This document shows positions 6,790 through 12,145 of a stretch of DNA of 16,381 nt, piece after piece; position 1 is the stretch's first letter, and every line of letters starts with the position of its first letter. The position numbers and the translations under genes are program-made. The notes under the pieces are model-generated. The model had not been told where the DNA came from and did no database searches. It saw only the letters and a list, made by a program, of their open reading frames with translations. Location: contig JAILDI010000095.1 in NCBI GenBank assembly GCA_024689525.1, positions 1-16,381 on the forward strand, given 5' to 3'. Source of the DNA: Bacteroidales bacterium (GTDB lineage: Bacteria > Bacteroidota > Bacteroidia > Bacteroidales > UBA932).

Positions 6790-7755
6790 TTAATTAATAG
6801 ATTCGTAGAGTGTTTTGTTGTCCGAGAGGTTCACCAGTATCTGGGCTGCGTTCTTCACCGCCTCGCGACGGCAGGAACCGCGGTTCTTCAGAACCGGCTT
6901 CCTGGTGCCGAGCATAATACCTGCGCCCAGAGATGCGAAATCGAAGCGGGACATCAGATATCCGACTATGTTCTTCACGGCCGGCTCGTTGTGCATCTTG
7001 CCGTACTTGACGATCTCGGTGATGAGGTTCACGGCCATACCTTCGGAATTCTTGAGCACCTGGTTGCCGGCAAAGCCTTCGCACACCAGCACGTCGCATA
7101 GCCCGGACAGGGTTTTGTTGCCTTCGATGTTGCCCACAAAGTTGATGCTCTCATCCTTAGCCAGCAGTGCGTGCGCTTCCTTTACCAGTTTGTTTCCCTT
7201 TGTGGGTTCCGCTCCGTTGGACAGGAGACCCACACGGGGAGATTCAAGCTTGTACAGCCTGCGCATGAAATCGCTGCCGTGATGGGCGAATTCCACCAGC
7301 TGTGCGGGGCCGCAGTCGATGGAAGCGCCAGTGTCCACAAGGCAGGTGAATCCGCCCTGGGTGGTGGGCAGGATGGCGGCGATGCAAGGCCGCACGGCCT
7401 TATCGGCCAGAAGGAAACGGATGGCTCCGGCAAACAGCGCACCGGTATTGCCGGCGCTGATTACCCCCAATGCATCGTCACATTTGCTTGCTTCTTCCAA
7501 AGCCTTGAAAACCGAAACGGGTTCCTTGCGGTAAAAGGCTTCGATGGGATTGTCAAGATTGGTTACGGTCTTATCGGCCTCAAGAATCCTGTATCGGCCC
7601 TCCGGCAGGTTGGCGGCCTCCACGAGAGACCGCGGTCCGGCAAGGGCGACATCGACACCAGGGAATGCCTCCAGGACCATCCTGGCACCTTCCAGCATCT
7701 CTTCCGGGCCCATATCGCTCCCGAGAAGGTCGATGATGATTTCGCGCTTTTGCAT
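6790..7755 (-). CDS. plsX: PlsX-like phosphate acyltransferase (acyl-ACP:phosphate)
   Basis: This is a 321-residue PlsX homologue. PlsX converts acyl-ACP and phosphate to acyl-phosphate, the acyl donor used by PlsY for glycerol-3-phosphate. The hallmarks are GVISAGNTGALFAGA near residues 97-111, LVDTGASIDCGPAQLVEFA, and VGNIEGNKTLSGLCDVLVCEGFAGNQVLK. Differences from the common form are visible: the N-terminus reads DLLGSDMGPEEMLEGA instead of the usual D.MGGD.AP, and the usual HGSS-type motif near the end is RGSC. It may therefore be a divergent paralogue rather than the housekeeping enzyme, which in Bacteroidota usually sits beside fabH and rpmF. A strong promoter (7781-7811) precedes it by 25 bases. 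It is the first gene of an operon with acp and an acyltransferase. The plsX symbol denotes family. Confidence 0.85.
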   Translation of the reverse strand: MQKREIIIDLLGSDMGPEEMLEGARMVLEAFPGVDVALAGPRSLVEAANLPEGRYRILEADKTVTNLDNPIEAFYRKEPVSVFKALEEASKCDDALGVISAGNTGALFAGAIRFLLADKAVRPCIAAILPTTQGGFTCLVDTGASIDCGPAQLVEFAHHGSDFMRRLYKLESPRVGLLSNGAEPTKGNKLVKEAHALLAKDESINFVGNIEGNKTLSGLCDVLVCEGFAGNQVLKNSEGMAVNLITEIVKYGKMHNEPAVKNIVGYLMSRFDFASLGAGIMLGTRKPVLKNRGSCRREAVKNAAQILVNLSDNKTLYESIN

Positions 7756-7780
7756 AGGTTCAGGTTTAAGTTTAAACAGA

Positions 7781-7811
7781 CAAATTTAGCTTGTTTTTTC
7801 CGCAAATGCAA
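7781..7811 (-). promoter_or_regulatory. Promoter of the plsX-acp-acyltransferase operon
   Basis: On the minus strand, TTG (7811-7809) is followed after 20 bases by TAAATTTG (7788-7781), with the ATG at 7755 25 bases beyond. Spacing and sequence match the other promoters in the window. Confidence 0.65.
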
Positions 7812-7852
7812 CTTGGAGGGCGTTTGGGTGGTGGCCACGTCGCGCCCGTCGT

Positions 7853-7928
7853 CATTTTGGGGCCTAAAATGCTTACGAACTCCGCAAAAAGATGTGCCGA
7901 TAAGCATTTTGGGGCCTAAAATGCTTAC
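7853..7928. repeat. Two copies of a palindromic intergenic repeat
   Basis: An identical 24-base unit occurs at 7853-7876 and 7905-7928, 52 bases apart, with core TTTTGGGGCCTAAAATGC. The second copy is a perfect inverted repeat: TAAGCATTTT (7901-7910) and AAAATGCTTA (7918-7927) around GGGGCCT. The first keeps only the inner arm pairing CATTTT/AAAATG. It lies in the gap between the plsX promoter and the DUF6440 gene. It has no U-run long enough for a clear terminator. It could be a protein-binding site, a bidirectional hairpin, or a dispersed repeat. Confidence 0.8.
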
Positions 7929-7949
7929 CGGCAATAGTGAACAATAAGG

Positions 7950-7974
7950 AACTGGTTGCATATTGCAACCGGTT
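7950..7974. repeat. 11-bp inverted repeat with a 3-base loop
   Basis: AACTGGTTGCA (7950-7960) and TGCAACCGGTT (7964-7974) are inverted arms around TAT, with one T-G wobble in the pairing. No T-run follows on either strand, so it is better read as a protein-binding palindrome or structured RNA element than a terminator. The rest of 7975-8047 holds only an imperfect direct repeat of GGATATC followed by CAG/TGG and no gene. Confidence 0.5.
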
Positions 7975-8047
7975 ACATTGGTCTCCGGCCGGATATCCAG
8001 TAAATCACTGTTTTACGCAGGTCTGTGCGGATATCTGGTTGGATTGT

Positions 8048-8236
8048 TTATTTCCTGTAAAAGTCCTTTGTGACGATGGGCTTACCCTCTGAATCCAGAA
8101 GGGGTGTGAGCCCTCCGCCGTATCCGCGGCACACGTACAAGTAGTTTACGCCCGTCTCTTTGTCAACGATAATAACTGCATCGGTGAGGATGTTCAGTCC
8201 CTCTCTTTCAGTGATGTCGAATCTGTCTTTTGCCAT
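8048..8236 (-). CDS. DUF6440 family small protein
   Basis: This is a 62-residue protein. The order RFDITEREG, then ILTDAVIIVDKETGVNYLYVCRGYGGGLTPLLDSEGKPIV, matches small DUF6440-type proteins as I remember them. They are found mostly in Firmicutes and Bacteroidota and have no known function. No signal peptide or membrane segment is seen, so it is presumably cytoplasmic. I chose the ATG at 8236 (MAKDRF) over a TTG further upstream, because it begins just before the conserved block and is 18 bases after the -7 box TAGCTTTG. It is a single-gene unit transcribed away from the beta-barrel gene. Confidence 0.78.
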   Translation of the reverse strand: MAKDRFDITEREGLNILTDAVIIVDKETGVNYLYVCRGYGGGLTPLLDSEGKPIVTKDFYRK

Positions 8237-8254
8237 AAGTAATGTGTTTTTTTG

Positions 8255-8262
8255 CAAAGCTA
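8255..8262 (-). promoter_or_regulatory. -7 element of the DUF6440 gene
   Basis: On the minus strand the bases read TAGCTTTG, matching TAnnTTTG, 18 bases before the ATG at 8236. No -33 TTG is evident at the usual distance. Confidence 0.45.
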
Positions 8263-8287
8263 GCAAATAGTTTGGTTTCCGAGTGTC

Positions 8288-8346
8288 GTTTGACTCCCTT
8301 TTTGGGGGATGTCAAACAGCAAAAAGGGCCGATTTTGACGTTTGAC
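8288..8346. repeat. Three alternating GTTTGAC/GTCAAAC arms
   Basis: GTTTGAC occurs at 8288-8294 and 8340-8346, with its reverse complement GTCAAAC at 8311-8317 between them, so the middle arm can pair with either side. Between the arms lie AAAAAGGGCC and GGGGG-rich stretches. The element sits between the divergent DUF6440 and beta-barrel genes. A mutually exclusive hairpin or a multi-site operator is possible. The remainder of 8347-8460 shows no gene or clear signal. Confidence 0.45.
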
Positions 8347-8460
8347 CCTCTGGGTTTGAGGGGTGAGACGACAGTGAGGGTGAGATTCCGGCGGGCAGGC
8401 CGCGATCTAGGTGCCCTCATGGGGTGGGTCCTGGAAAACGATTCCGGGGATTCAGTGGTA

Positions 8461-8492
8461 TTTGGAATTGTCGGGGCGGGTTGTTATCTTTG
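8461..8492 (+). promoter_or_regulatory. Promoter of the beta-barrel/Arg-rich operon
   Basis: TTTG (8461-8464) is followed after 20 bases by TATCTTTG (8485-8492). The first candidate ATG is at 8503, only ten bases after the -7 box, so the leader is very short. Confidence 0.6.
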
Positions 8493-8502
8493 TCAAAACT
8501 GT

Positions 8503-9063
8503 ATGAGTATGAACAATATCCGTGTGATTCACGGCACGGTTGTACTGCTGATTTTGGCAGGCCTGTTCCTCGGGCTTCCCGCCAGGGCGCAGTATGGCAA
8601 GTATCTGGAGGCCGTTTACGATGCCCGCAGCGTACAACTTGACGACGGGCAGGTGCCATACCACAGCGTGGGCGCATCTTTTTCCTATTGTCCGGATCTG
8701 TTCTATCCCTGGCCCGTGTACATTCACACTGGTGTCAACACTCTTTTCTCAGTCAAGCGGGAAGGAGCGAATACCCCGGCGAATTACCGTTTTGAAGTTC
8801 CTCTGGATCTTACCGTACAGTGGGATCCGGCGCCGTTGTTTAGCGTAGGCCCGTTTGTTGGAGTGTATGGGGCGCTGAATCTGCTTGTCGCGCCGGAAGA
8901 TCCGAATCGCTTCAACACCTGGCAATACGGCTTAATGGCGGGATTGAGCATCTATCCCAGCTACTTTCACATCCACGTCGGGTATTACCACGATATGGTT
9001 CCATTCAATAAAAACGGCACGGGGCTGGACGGCATCCGTGTGGGTATAGGCATGATTCTGTAA
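8503..9063 (+). CDS. Predicted outer-membrane beta-barrel protein
   Basis: This is a 186-residue protein (a second ATG at 8509 is possible) with a signal peptide ending ARA before QYGKY. The mature part has repeated amphipathic strands rich in Tyr, Phe and Gly: HSVGASFSYCPDLF, YIHTGVNTLFSV, FSVGPFVGVYGALNLLV, YGLMAGLSIYPSYFHIHVGYYHD, GIRVGIGMIL. This pattern and the hydrophobic last residue fit a small 8-stranded outer-membrane barrel. No named family is recognised. The coding frame stays open upstream to 8242, but that part lacks barrel or signal character and overlaps the promoter, so I start at 8503. The stop TAA overlaps the next ATG as TAATG, so the two are coupled. Confidence 0.72.
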   Translation: MSMNNIRVIHGTVVLLILAGLFLGLPARAQYGKYLEAVYDARSVQLDDGQVPYHSVGASFSYCPDLFYPWPVYIHTGVNTLFSVKREGANTPANYRFEVPLDLTVQWDPAPLFSVGPFVGVYGALNLLVAPEDPNRFNTWQYGLMAGLSIYPSYFHIHVGYYHDMVPFNKNGTGLDGIRVGIGMIL

Positions 9064-9386
9064 TGAAACGTTTAGTTATAATTCTGTTGGCATTGGCTGC
9101 TCTTGCCATTATTCCTGCAAAAGCGCAAAACGCGCGTGAGCAGCTCGAAATCATCTCCGGAAGTTCCATTGCCGCCACAAGGGCCTCCGATGACGCATCG
9201 GCCCGTGGCCTTGCCGCCCGTGGCTGGGGCGCTTACAGCGTCGAATCCTGGAAGGCCGACCGCCGCACCTCGTGGGAAAACCGCCGCGAAGCCCGCAACT
9301 GGATCCGCCGCGAAAGGCGTGAAGCCCGCGCCAACCGCCGCCGCTATCACCTCAAGGACTACACCCCGATGAAGGAGAAGAGGTGA
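9063..9386 (+). CDS. Secreted Arg-rich small protein
   Basis: This is a 107-residue protein with a signal peptide (MKRLVIILLALAALAIIPAKA, cleaved before QNA). The mature part starts with a Ser/Ala-rich stretch and ends in a strongly basic region, from about residue 65 to the C-terminus, with many RR and RE pairs (RREARNWIRRERREARANRR). This is likely a charged helix that could bind nucleic acid, polyanionic surface polymer or the partner barrel. No family is recognised. Its ATG shares a base with the stop of the upstream barrel gene, so the two products probably work together or at least are made together. Two hairpins follow the stop (9401-9456). Confidence 0.7.
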   Translation: MKRLVIILLALAALAIIPAKAQNAREQLEIISGSSIAATRASDDASARGLAARGWGAYSVESWKADRRTSWENRREARNWIRRERREARANRRRYHLKDYTPMKEKR

Positions 9387-9400
9387 GGTACTCTCTCTCC

Positions 9401-9456
9401 GAGATTTCGTCGGGCCTGACGGCCCTCCGACATCTCGCCCGCCTGCGGCGGGCTTT
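9401..9456 (+). terminator. Double hairpin terminator of the barrel operon
   Basis: A first hairpin pairs 9401-9416 with 9421-9436 (13 of 16 positions) around TGAC. A second perfect 7-bp hairpin, GCCCGCC (9437-9443) and GGCGGGC (9447-9453), is followed by TTT. The second resembles an intrinsic terminator, although the U-run is short. Confidence 0.55.
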
Positions 9457-9483
9457 GCAAAAAGAACGAAAATAAACAGACTA

Positions 9484-9515
9484 TTGCAAATTACGGGTAA
9501 AAATCTTTATCTTTG
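9484..9515 (+). promoter_or_regulatory. Promoter of the 9519/PepSY-like unit
   Basis: TTG (9484-9486) is followed after 21 bases by TATCTTTG (9508-9515). The ATG at 9519 follows the -7 box by three bases, so transcription would start at or near the start codon. Confidence 0.5.
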
Positions 9516-9518
9516 CAT

Positions 9519-9809
9519 ATGAGGCTGTTTTCGCTGTTTCTTGCTCTTATTCTGTCTTTCCTGTCGGAAGGAACTCCTTGCGACAGTCTATTATCGCAGC
9601 CATGGCAGGATGTCTGTTGCGAGTATGTAGACGACGTGGAAGAAGAGGCCGTAATCCGCACGGAAACACACAGCCAGAAACAAATAAGAGAAATACCGCA
9701 ATCGGTTTCTTATGGCCGCTTACGTGAATACGACTGTTTCACATCGGCTCTTTTCAATCATCTTTGTCTTGAAAGGCAGTGGCTTGTATGCCGCAGATTA
9801 CGGCTTTAG
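9519..9809 (+). CDS. Small secreted protein of unknown function
   Basis: This is a 96-residue ORF with a hydrophobic N-terminus (MRLFSLFLALILSFLSEG) that looks like a signal peptide, followed by a Cys-containing, acidic middle (DVCCEYVDDVEEEAV) and a basic, Cys-containing end (HLCLERQWLVCRRLRL). I do not recognise it. The ATG lies immediately after a good -7 box, so either the mRNA is leaderless or the real start is elsewhere. A PepSY-like lipoprotein begins 59 bases after the stop, in the same direction. The composition after about residue 50 is less convincing than the start, so this could also be a decayed gene or a leader ORF. Confidence 0.4.
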   Translation: MRLFSLFLALILSFLSEGTPCDSLLSQPWQDVCCEYVDDVEEEAVIRTETHSQKQIREIPQSVSYGRLREYDCFTSALFNHLCLERQWLVCRRLRL

Positions 9810-9868
9810 TGGATTTGATATCTTCCCCGGAATCAATCAAATCACTACAACAAGCAAATTACAACAAG

Positions 9869-10312
9869 ATGAAAACTATATTAAACCTTTTTGTGGCATT
9901 TGCCACCATTTTCGCATCCGAAACACTGGTATCCTGCCAGGAAAAAATAGTCAATAGCGATGCCCTTCCTACAGTTGCCCAAAACTTCATCCGCGAATAC
10001 TTCCCGGATTCTTCGATATCGTACGTAAAGAAAGACCGTGAATTGATGAAAACCACCTATGAAGCAAGGCTTCAGGACGGCACTGAGATCGACTTCAATT
10101 CCAAGGGAGAATGGGACAGCGTGGATTGCAATACTAAGGCCTTGCCGGCCGCTCTTGTTCCAGAGGCCATTGCAAAATATGTCGAGAGCAGTTTCCCCGG
10201 ACAAATTATTGTCAAAATCGACAAAGAGTACTATGGATTTGAGATTGAACTCGCAAACGATCTGGATCTGAGATTCGACAAAAACGGCAAGTTCTTGAGC
10301 CGCGATAAATAA
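9869..10312 (+). CDS. PepSY-like (DUF2874) lipoprotein
   Basis: This is a 147-residue lipoprotein, with lipobox LVSC and Cys23 followed by QEK. The mature part follows the Bacteroidota PepSY-like (BLIP-like, DUF2874) pattern: LPTVAQNFIREYFPDSSI, then K-rich YEARLQDGTEIDFNSKGEWDSVDC, then a second half LVPEAIAKYVESSFPGQIIVKIDKEYYGFEIELANDLDLRFDKNGKFL. The two copies of the motif, alpha helix with FP followed by GTEIDF or YGFEIEL strands, represent two PepSY-like repeats. Such proteins are thought to act in the periplasm or on the outer membrane, but no role is established. The ATG at 9869 precedes the signal. A hairpin with TTTT follows the stop. Confidence 0.82.
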   Translation: MKTILNLFVAFATIFASETLVSCQEKIVNSDALPTVAQNFIREYFPDSSISYVKKDRELMKTTYEARLQDGTEIDFNSKGEWDSVDCNTKALPAALVPEAIAKYVESSFPGQIIVKIDKEYYGFEIELANDLDLRFDKNGKFLSRDK

Positions 10313-10315
10313 CCG

Positions 10316-10337
10316 AATCAGAACGGGTCTGATTTTC
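10316..10337 (+). terminator. Intrinsic terminator after the PepSY-like gene
   Basis: AATCAGA (10316-10322) and TCTGATT (10328-10334) form a perfect 7-bp stem with loop ACGGG. The stem's TT continues into TTC, giving TTTT at its base. It begins four bases after the stop codon. Confidence 0.55.
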
Positions 10338-10465
10338 AATGTGTCTATTCGACGGCAGCCCTTTCCACTCATCGGCATTTTCGTATAATGTCACGTCTGA
10401 CACGAAGTGAGAGTGAACGCCCGGGTATTTCGTAGGAGCAGCAACCCAAACGAGATCTCACTATT

Positions 10466-10582
10466 GTGAATGATGAGGCAAGAGAGATGTTCACTGAGGC
10501 TCTTCGTGAAATTGAGACCGAGTTATCTGAAGCGGAAAGTTTGAGGGATGGAATAAAGGAGCAATTGAGTGAGTTGATATAG
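10466..10582 (+). pseudogene. Possible C-terminal remnant with a coiled-coil-like helix
   Basis: From a GTG at 10466 the frame reads MNDEAREMFTEALREIETEL and continues in the same charged style for 38 residues to a TAG at 10580-10582. The frame opens after a TAG a short way upstream (just before 10439). The heptad-like acidic helix looks protein-like and is immediately followed by a terminator hairpin, which suggests the end of a former gene. It could also be a genuine micro-ORF. No family is recognised. Confidence 0.25.
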
Positions 10583-10586
10583 AGAA

Positions 10587-10620
10587 AGAGCCCAAGGCGT
10601 TAGCCGAGGGCTCTAGTTGT
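10587..10620 (+). terminator. Terminator-like hairpin
   Basis: AGAGCCC (10587-10593) and GGGCTCT (10608-10614) form a 7-bp stem, extended inside by GGC/GCC around GTTA with a small internal mismatch. The following AGTTGTATTTT is T-rich. It sits four bases after the stop of the remnant at 10466-10582. Confidence 0.5.
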
Positions 10621-10707
10621 ATTTTCAAACCAATACGCTGATATGCCGTTGGGATTCTGGCGTAATTGGGTAACATGGCGAATGGAGTAATTATTATAAT
10701 AGAATCA

Positions 10708-10899
10708 TTAAAACGGTAATAATTCCCCTTTCTTTGAAATTATTAGTGTCTCGTTTGAGACTGGCATACATTCTCGGCGTTCATCTGTCTGATAACCATA
10801 AACCACATACGTACCATCGGCAAGCTGATATACGAGCATATGTCGTTTACAGGCCTGAACTTCAAGATATGTCGCAAAACGAGCGACGAAGGGAGGCAC
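10708..10899 (-). pseudogene. Short uncertain ORF, possible remnant
   Basis: From a GTG at 10899 this frame encodes 63 residues, including HMLVYQLADGTYVVYGYQ and KKGELLPF. The middle looks like real beta-structured protein, but there is no promoter, no ATG, and the frame is closed by a stop a few codons upstream. I do not recognise it. A fragment of a larger gene lost during decay of this region is the simplest reading. A small intact gene is possible. Confidence 0.25.
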
Positions 10900-10960
10900 A
10901 CCTACACGCGCAGATACAGGTTATTACCCACTTTTTGGTAGATTTTTTGGTAGACCGGAT

Positions 10961-11008
10961 ATTAAAAATCGCTGCAACTAACCATATATCAGTTAATTGC
11001 AGCGATTT
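10961..11008 (-). terminator. Strong intrinsic terminator of tRNA-Ser
   Basis: AAATCGCTGCAACTAAC (10966-10982) and its inverted arm (10992-11008) match over 17 bases with one C/T difference, around a 9-base loop. On the minus strand the stem is followed by a run of five T residues. It begins six bases after the tRNA discriminator base. Confidence 0.75.
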
Positions 11009-11013
11009 CCCGG

Positions 11014-11101
11014 CGGAGAGAGCGAGATTCGAACTCGCGATACCCTTTTGGGGTACACACGCTTTCCAGGCGTGCCTCTTCAGCCACTCGAGCATCTCTC
11101 C
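11014..11101 (-). tRNA. tRNA-Ser (anticodon GGA)
   Basis: The minus strand folds as a class II tRNA of 88 bases. The acceptor GGAGAGA pairs with TCTCTCC with discriminator G. The anticodon stem CACGC/GCGTG closes the loop CTGGAAA, giving anticodon GGA. A long variable arm pairs around CCCCAAAAGGG, and the T arm is GCGAG-TTCGAAT-CTCGC. CCA is not encoded (CCG follows). It has its own promoter upstream and a strong terminator downstream. It reads UCC and UCU serine codons. Confidence 0.95.
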
Positions 11102-11113
11102 AAAGAGGGACTG

Positions 11114-11143
11114 CAAAGGTACAACTATTATTTGAAACTGCAA
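11114..11143 (-). promoter_or_regulatory. Promoter of tRNA-Ser
   Basis: On the minus strand, TTG (11143-11141) is followed after 19 bases by TACCTTTG (11121-11114), 12 bases before the tRNA 5' end. It is close to and divergent from the PorV/PorQ-like promoter at 11160-11190. Confidence 0.65.
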
Positions 11144-11159
11144 AATTATGGGCGGGATT

Positions 11160-11190
11160 TTGCAAAAGAGACGATTTTTTGCCACATTTG
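11160..11190 (+). promoter_or_regulatory. Promoter of the PorV/PorQ-like gene and S8 protease operon
   Basis: TTG (11160-11162) is followed after 20 bases by CACATTTG (11183-11190), which matches the -7 consensus except for the first base. The ATG at 11213 is 22 bases beyond. Confidence 0.5.
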
Positions 11191-11212
11191 TAGGTCAAAT
11201 TGATAACACGAA

Positions 11213-12142
11213 ATGAAGTATAAATACTCAACTATAGCGCTTGTGGCTGCGGTTCTGCTTGTGATTCCGGCAGTTGCGGCCAGGGCGCAGGAGCAGGGCG
11301 GGAATCTGGAGGCGTTTACTTTTCTCAGGCTGGACCGCAGCCCGGTGACATCGGCAATGGCCGGGGCGGGGTTCTCCACCACAAACGACAACTGGGCTTA
11401 CGGGGCGTTCGGCAATCCTGCCGCGGCGGCGTTTATGAACAATAAGGTATCGGCTGCCGTCAATTACCGCAGCTGGGGGCCTGGAATCCTGGACGAGCAG
11501 CACATTACGGCGGCTTTCGCGGTTAAGCCCATCGACAAACTGGCCATCAGTGCCGGCTTCACAAAAGGCATCCAGCCCGTTTTGGACGAATCGGACCCTT
11601 TCCGCGCGAACGACAATATCTTCTCCATCGGCCTGTCATACAGGATCACCGACAATATCGCCCTAGGCCTCAACGGGCATTATGCATTCCAGGAGCTCGT
11701 CAAGGACTACAAGCTTCAGGGCTTCGCGTTTGACGTCATCGGCCATTACCACGGGGAGAACTTCAACGTGGCCGGCGGTGCGGTGGCCATCGGCCCCAAG
11801 GTGGTGTCGGAGCAGAGCGGGGCTTATCCCCTGCCCTCATCGGCCAAGATTGCCGGGGATTATACCCTGGCGCTGGACGCATTCAAGTTCACTTTTGCTG
11901 CCGATGCCGATTATTATTTCAGCGGCAACTTCGGAGTCTCCGGCGGTGCAAGCGTGAGTTATGCCGATATGGTATTCCTCCGCACCGGCGCCCGTTATGC
12001 CTCGGCCAATGCGGCTTTTCCCAGCCACATGGCCATCGGCGGCGGCTTCAAATACAGCGTCGTCAAGCTTGACGTAAGCTACATCGCAATGAATCCTATC
12101 ATCGGCAACAGCCTCATGGGCGGTATAACACTTGACTTTTAG
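11213..12142 (+). CDS. PorV/PorQ-family outer-membrane protein
   Basis: This is a 309-residue FadL-like beta-barrel protein with a signal peptide (MKYKYSTIALVAAVLLVIPAVAARA, cleaved before QEQ). The mature start, FLRLDRSPVTSAMAGAGFSTTNDNWAYGAFGNPAAAA, is the family signature, and repeated Gly/aromatic strands run to the terminal F. PorV shuttles type IX secretion cargo from the translocon to the attachment complex, and PorQ belongs to the same complex. Which of these it is, or whether it is a paralogue serving one cargo, cannot be told from the sequence. The S8 protease gene follows after three bases, which suggests it handles that protease. Confidence 0.75.
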   Translation: MKYKYSTIALVAAVLLVIPAVAARAQEQGGNLEAFTFLRLDRSPVTSAMAGAGFSTTNDNWAYGAFGNPAAAAFMNNKVSAAVNYRSWGPGILDEQHITAAFAVKPIDKLAISAGFTKGIQPVLDESDPFRANDNIFSIGLSYRITDNIALGLNGHYAFQELVKDYKLQGFAFDVIGHYHGENFNVAGGAVAIGPKVVSEQSGAYPLPSSAKIAGDYTLALDAFKFTFAADADYYFSGNFGVSGGASVSYADMVFLRTGARYASANAAFPSHMAIGGGFKYSVVKLDVSYIAMNPIIGNSLMGGITLDF

Positions 12143-12145
12143 ACA

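Larger units (their letters stand above)
10338..10965. other. AT-richer stretch with no clear intact gene beside tRNA-Ser
   Basis: About 630 bases between the PepSY-like gene and the tRNA terminator hold no convincing full-length gene. The base composition looks clearly more AT-rich than the flanks. Two short open stretches (10466-10582 + and 10708-10899 -) and one terminator-like hairpin (10587-10614) are listed separately. Near the tRNA side, TTTTTGGTAGA is repeated at 10932-10942 and 10944-10954. This looks like the remains of an element inserted at the tRNA, but no integrase, transposase or duplicated tRNA end is visible, so the origin is inferred. Confidence 0.4.

Noticed and set aside
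7853..7928. CRISPR-like interpretation of the repeats
   Set aside because: There are only two copies with one 28-base gap, no cas genes, and no further repeats in the window.
7563..7961. Minus-strand ORF of 132 residues before plsX
   Set aside because: It runs through the palindromic repeats and out of frame over the plsX N-terminus and promoter. It is a shadow frame.
8242..8502. Upstream extension of the beta-barrel ORF
   Set aside because: It lacks a signal peptide, overlaps promoter elements and the GTTTGAC arms, and the signal peptide starts only at 8503.
9712..9957. Alternative frame containing LKGSGLYAADYGFSG, which resembles the end of FmdB-type zinc-ribbon proteins
   Set aside because: The frame is closed by a TAA at 9685, has no CxxC ribbon upstream, and overlaps the 9519 ORF and the PepSY-like start. 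The resemblance is short and probably chance.
10212..10403. Minus-strand ORF with a plausible start (MSDVTLYENADEWKG)
   Set aside because: Most of its length is antisense to the PepSY-like gene and its terminator, and it has no promoter.
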